Assembly (NCBI GenBank): GCA_030841965.1
Contig: JAUUSJ010000090.1
Span: forward strand, 1-16,770
DNA from: Blautia sp.
GTDB taxonomy: Bacteria > Bacillota > Clostridia > Lachnospirales > Lachnospiraceae
Direction of reading: 5' to 3'
Length of the DNA stretch: 16,770 nucleotides
Shown here: positions 14,031-16,770 of the stretch, piece by piece
Layout of the letters: each line of letters opens with the position of its first letter
Numbering within the stretch: the first letter of the stretch is position 1
Translations under genes and position numbers: made by a program
Notes under the pieces: generated by a model
Database searches by the model: none
Told to the model about the DNA's origin: nothing
The model's input: the letters and a program-made list of their open reading frames with translations, nothing else

Positions 14031-14504
14031 CTAAAATGCTCTTATAAAACTAAAGACTCCTGTACTTGCCACTGCCATGATAATTCCCGCAAGCAATACT
14101 CCGCCAAGTGCCGCTAAGACACTTTTTTTGAAATCTAAATCAAGAATACTCGCTGCCAATGTTCCCGTCCAAGCTCCTGTTCCAGGAAGCGGAATTCCGA
14201 CAAAAAGCAAAAGACCGACATAGGCGCTTCTGCCCGCCTTGGAGAGCAGTTTCTTTCCTCCTCTCTCTCCCTTTTGAAGAATCCAAGTAAAAATTCCTCC
14301 AATTACCGGCTTATCTTTCCCCCACTCTAAAACTTTTCTCGCAAACAGAAAAATAAACGGAACTGGAACCATATTTCCGATGATACAAGTAATATAGGCG
14401 GGAAGAAGAGGAATCTCTAGTCCCACTGCAATCGGAAGTGCCCCTCGAAGCTCCACAATCGGAACCATCGATACAATAAATACAAATAAAATTTTCTTTA
14501 ACAT
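14031..14504 (-). CDS. Small multidrug export protein (COG2426-like membrane protein)
   Basis: A 157-residue integral membrane protein with about four hydrophobic segments. The conserved pattern VPIVELRGALPIAVGLEIP near residues 15-33, the IIGNMVPVPFIFLFARKVLEW segment and GIPLPGTGAWTGTLAASILDL near 103-122 are the signatures of the Sm_multidrug_ex family. A transport role is suggested by the family name, but biochemical knowledge is thin. The re-entrant-loop-like PLPGTGAWTG is reminiscent of DedA proteins. The start has AGGAGC 8 nt upstream. It is the first gene of a two-gene unit with the MATE transporter. Confidence 0.85.
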   Translation of the reverse strand: MLKKILFVFIVSMVPIVELRGALPIAVGLEIPLLPAYITCIIGNMVPVPFIFLFARKVLEWGKDKPVIGGIFTWILQKGERGGKKLLSKAGRSAYVGLLLFVGIPLPGTGAWTGTLAASILDLDFKKSVLAALGGVLLAGIIMAVASTGVFSFIRAF

Positions 14505-14874
14505 ACTTTGCTCCTATTAACTGATAAAAAGTCTCCTAACCTACTCTAATTATGAGAGTTCATCCCATCTTCACTGAAACAACTGTCCAATCTCAGACAA
14601 TTATCTCCGTTATAAATGCTTCACTCTATTCTTTCTTTAATCTATGTGGGAATACTCCAAAACATACGAATCAATTTCTTCACATGATATATCCACATTC
14701 ATGACATATCATCAAGAAGCATTGATACCTTAAAATCATGGATATCCAAAAATCCCGATCCCCTAAAAACCTCGATATCTTGGAATAATACACAGCACAT
14801 TTTATCGAATCTTATATTTTTTGTCAACAGGAACAAAATCTTATTTCTTACTTTTTTCTTAAGCAAACCGCCAT
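14505..14874. other. Intergenic region upstream of the export operon, no gene seen
   Basis: A 370-bp stretch between the export operon (reading left) and the 3' end of the aminotransferase fusion gene. It holds a 7-bp inverted repeat ATGATAT/ATATCAT near 14683-14710, a TGGATATCCA palindrome (14739-14748), and a solitary AATACACAGC (14787-14796) equal to part of the 5' end of the 211-nt element but with none of the rest. No good promoter for the export operon and no classical terminator for the fusion gene were found. Confidence 0.5.
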
Positions 14875-16539
14875 CTACTGCCTATAATACTCCAAGAAAT
14901 CTCCTAATTTTCCCATTGCCTCGCTGAGCACGGTCACTCTTGGAAGATAAACAATTCTAAAATGGTCAGGCTCCTTCCAGTTAAATCCACCGCCGTGAAT
15001 AATCAAAACCTTCTTCTCTCTCAGGAAGTCAAGCGCAAACTTCTCATCATCTGTAATATTAAACTTCTTTACATCAATCTTAGGGAAAGCATAAAATGCC
15101 GCCTTCGGTTTCACAACTGTGATTCCCGGAATATCACTCAATGCCTTATACACAAACTCTCTCTGCTCATAGACACGACCACCCGGCACAATATATTCCT
15201 CCACACTCTGATAGCCCCCAAGTGCCGTCTGCACAATCGACTGAGCTGGCACATTGGAACAAAGACGCATATTGGAGAGCATATTGATTCCCTCGATATA
15301 ATCTCTCGCAATCTCCTTCCTACCACTCAAAATCATCCAGCCGATTCGAAATCCCGCAATCATATGAGACTTTGAAAGTCCACTAAAAGTCACACAGAAC
15401 AAATCTGGCGCCAAAGAGGCAATCGAAACATGCTTCTCTCCGTCCATGACAAGACGGTCATAAATCTCATCTGAAAAAATAATCAGCTGATTCTCTCTCG
15501 CCACCTGAACAATCTCCTCCAAAACTTCTCTCGGATAGAGCGCTCCCGTCGGATTATTCGGATTAATAATAACAATTGCCTTTGTCCTATTGGTAATCTT
15601 CTTCCTAATATCGTCCATATCTGGATTCCACTCAGCCTGCTCGTCACATATATAATGGACAACCTTTCCTCCCGCCAAAGTAGCTGTCGCCGTCCAAAGT
15701 GGATAATCTGGAGACGGAATCAAAATCTCATCCCCATCGTCCAATAACGCCTGCATGGCTAAATTAATTAATTCACTCACACCATTTCCCGTATAAATAC
15801 TATCCATCGTCACATTTGGAATTTTCTTAAGCTGAGCATACTGCATAATCGCCTTTCTCGCAGAAAATAATCCCTTAGAATCTGAATATCCCTCACATTC
15901 CGTCAGCTGTCTGCTCATATCATGAATCACCTCATCTGGAGTGCGAAAACCAAACGGAGCTGGATTACCAATATTCAACTTCAAGATACTCTTACCCTCA
16001 GCTTCCATCCTCGATGCCTCATCCACAACAGGTCCCCTTACATCATACAATACATTCTCCAATTTGCTCGATTTGCTAAATATTCTTCTTCCTTCTCTCT
16101 CACTCATCTTCCCTTGCTTCCTTTCCTTCTTTTCTATACTTTGAACTTTATCCTCAAGTTTATCCTTCCTATTGTCTTGAACTTTTCCCTCAGACTCGTC
16201 CTTCACATCATATTGAACTTCATCCTCGAGCTTATCCTTCTTATCATATTGAACTTTATTCTCAAGCCTATCCTTTTTATCATCTTCAACTTTATGCTCC
16301 AATTCTATCGATGCGTCCTCTCCTAAAAGCCATAGAGGATTGACTCTAAGCGCCTTCGCCAACGCTCGAACTACCTCTATCCTAGGTTCCGTCTTACCAC
16401 TCAAATACTGGCTCATATGACTCTTCCCAAGCTTCACTCTATCTTTTTCATCGAGAGACTGTACCAACCGAATTACATCTACCTGCTTTAATCTCTTTTC
16501 CTGCATTATATATCTCAAACGCTCCGCAAATGCTTCCAT
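14875..16539 (-). CDS. XRE-type HTH domain fused to AlaA-like alanine/aspartate-family aminotransferase
   Basis: A 554-residue fusion. Residues about 5-75 are an XRE/Cro HTH (MQEKRLKQVDVIRLVQ, then GKSHMSQYLSGKTEPRIEVV and WLLGED). Residues 82-141 are five 12-residue repeats rich in Lys, Asp and Glu. Residues about 154-554 are a complete fold-type I aminotransferase very close to E. coli AlaA: KSSKLENVLYDVRGPV, LNIGNPAPFGF, GNGVSELI, NPNNPTGA, FSDEIYD, the PLP lysine in SGLSKSHMIAGFR (about Lys390), SNMRLCSNVPAQ and DHFRIVYLPR. AlaA makes alanine from pyruvate and glutamate. ATG 16539 is chosen because GGAGG lies 10 nt upstream; ATG 16548 would sit only 1 nt from it. Met145 is a possible internal start giving a free aminotransferase. 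The HTH suggests that the enzyme regulates its own promoter. Confidence 0.93.
   Translation of the reverse strand: MEAFAERLRYIMQEKRLKQVDVIRLVQSLDEKDRVKLGKSHMSQYLSGKTEPRIEVVRALAKALRVNPLWLLGEDASIELEHKVEDDKKDRLENKVQYDKKDKLEDEVQYDVKDESEGKVQDNRKDKLEDKVQSIEKKERKQGKMSEREGRRIFSKSSKLENVLYDVRGPVVDEASRMEAEGKSILKLNIGNPAPFGFRTPDEVIHDMSRQLTECEGYSDSKGLFSARKAIMQYAQLKKIPNVTMDSIYTGNGVSELINLAMQALLDDGDEILIPSPDYPLWTATATLAGGKVVHYICDEQAEWNPDMDDIRKKITNRTKAIVIINPNNPTGALYPREVLEEIVQVARENQLIIFSDEIYDRLVMDGEKHVSIASLAPDLFCVTFSGLSKSHMIAGFRIGWMILSGRKEIARDYIEGINMLSNMRLCSNVPAQSIVQTALGGYQSVEEYIVPGGRVYEQREFVYKALSDIPGITVVKPKAAFYAFPKIDVKKFNITDDEKFALDFLREKKVLIIHGGGFNWKEPDHFRIVYLPRVTVLSEAMGKLGDFLEYYRQ
16105..16124 (-). promoter_or_regulatory. 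Possible internal translation start of the aminotransferase moiety
   Basis: AAAGGAAG (16117-16124) lies 9 nt before an in-frame ATG (16105-16107). That methionine falls about ten residues before the point where homology to E. coli AlaA begins, so initiation here would release a 410-residue enzyme without the DNA-binding part. The upstream codons are Lys/Glu/Arg-rich and so purine-rich anyway, which weakens the case. Confidence 0.3.
16117..16296 (-). repeat. 36-bp coding tandem repeat (five 12-residue linker units)
   Basis: Five consecutive 12-residue units read HKVEDDKKDRLE, NKVQYDKKDKLE, DEVQYDVKDESE, GKVQDNRKDKLE and DKVQSIEKKERK. Val is fixed at position 3, Lys nearly so at 8, and positions 9-12 are charged. 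The highly charged linker is predicted to be helical or disordered and separates the HTH from the enzyme. Confidence 0.92.
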
Positions 16540-16570
16540 CCATTTCATCCCTCCCTTATCAGCTTTAGTC

Positions 16571-16599
16571 AGTATATCACAAGTTCAATTGAAGTTCAA
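16571..16599 (-). promoter_or_regulatory. Sigma-A promoter of the HTH-aminotransferase gene
   Basis: On the minus strand: TTGAAC (16594-16599), a 17-bp spacer, TATACT (16571-16576), about 30 bp before the start codon. Both hexamers are near consensus, and two AAGTTCAATT repeats overlap the -35 and spacer. Confidence 0.82.
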
Positions 16600-16634
16600 T
16601 TACTTTTTTTGTGTTTTAAGTCAAAAGTTCAGTT
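16581..16634. promoter_or_regulatory. Phased AAGTTCARTT repeats, candidate autoregulatory operator
   Basis: AAGTTCAATT at 16581-16590 and 16592-16601, and AAGTTCAGTT at 16625-16634. The starts are 11 and 33 bp apart, so all three face about the same side of the helix. The first two sit on the promoter's spacer and -35 hexamer and also create the palindrome TTCAATTGAA. The fused XRE domain is the obvious candidate to bind. Confidence 0.6.
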
Positions 16635-16694
16635 TGTTGAATTTTTGTGTTGGATGATTTTTGGGGGAATGGGGATAGATGGTAGGGGTGGGGA

Positions 16695-16770
16695 CAGACG
16701 CGAAGAGAGTCCGGTGATATGTCCTCTAAAAACACGTTCGTTCCCACGGTTTTTCGACATACGCTGATTT
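16695..16770 (-). repeat. 211-nt structured dispersed repeat, copy 6 (right part cut off by the window)
   Basis: Minus-strand copy with its 3' terminus (GCGTCTG, a variant of GCGTCTC) at 16695-16701, followed to the right by the outer-stem 3' arm and part of the inner stem (CGAAAAACCG type). It belongs with copies 1 and 5. About 135 nt lie beyond the window. It sits upstream of the aminotransferase fusion gene. Confidence 0.88.

Noticed and set aside
14787..14796. A seventh copy of the 211-nt element, suggested by AATACACAGC.
   Set aside because: Only 10 bases match the 5' box; no stem, core or GCGTCTC follows on either side. It may be chance or a very old remnant.
1..16770. Integron-like attC sites: variable-stem palindromes of conserved shape placed between genes.
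   Set aside because: The conserved GTTRRRY/RYYYAAC core boxes are missing, the genes point in both directions and include operons with their own promoters, and no integrase was seen. The resemblance is only in the idea of a conserved fold with a variable sequence.

Overview
The window looks like a chromosomal segment from a low-GC anaerobic Firmicute. Lachnospiraceae or a close relative is the best guess, inferred from the gene families, the strong GGAGG-type ribosome binding sites and the sigma-A promoters; no marker gene proves it. No rRNA, tRNA, CRISPR array, transposase or phage gene was seen.

Layout. 284-2009 (+): an AraC-family regulator overlapping an EamA/DMT permease. 2304-6081 (-): a trehalose uptake and cleavage operon, treP (PTS EIIBC fused to EIIA) then treC (trehalose-6-phosphate hydrolase). 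7036-7761 (+): the divergent repressor treR. 8378-10201 (-): glycogen branching enzyme glgB. 10423-10965 (+): a TetR-family regulator. 11505-12458 (+): a MraY/WecA-like membrane phosphosugar transferase. 12645-14504 (-): a COG2426-type small export protein followed by a MATE transporter. 14875-16539 (-): an unusual fusion of an XRE-type DNA-binding domain, a 12-residue tandem-repeat linker and an AlaA-type aminotransferase.

Trehalose module. The treP promoter (TTGACA, 17 bp, TATAAC) carries two identical 16-bp copies of ACTTGTTTAAACATGT, one inside the spacer and one in the 5' leader, 39 bp apart. These are the obvious TreR operators. Incoming trehalose is phosphorylated by TreP and the trehalose 6-phosphate is cut by TreC.

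The most remarkable content is a dispersed intergenic repeat present six times in 16.8 kb: 1-158 (+, cut by the window), 2019-2229 (+), 6338-6548 (-), 8080-8290 (+), 11085-11295 (+) and 16695-16770 (-, cut). All four complete copies are exactly 211 nt, running from CCAATACACAGC to GCGTCTC. Each can fold into one long hairpin: a 21-34 bp perfect outer stem whose sequence differs from copy to copy, a conserved internal loop, a 16-bp inner stem, and a small apical hairpin. Paired positions change together between copies at all three levels, so folding as RNA or single-stranded DNA is under selection. Each complete copy is followed by a copy-specific tandem array (periods 34, 23, 40 and 25 bp) whose units begin with GCGTCTC. 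I do not recognise the family and consider it the best candidate for something undescribed.
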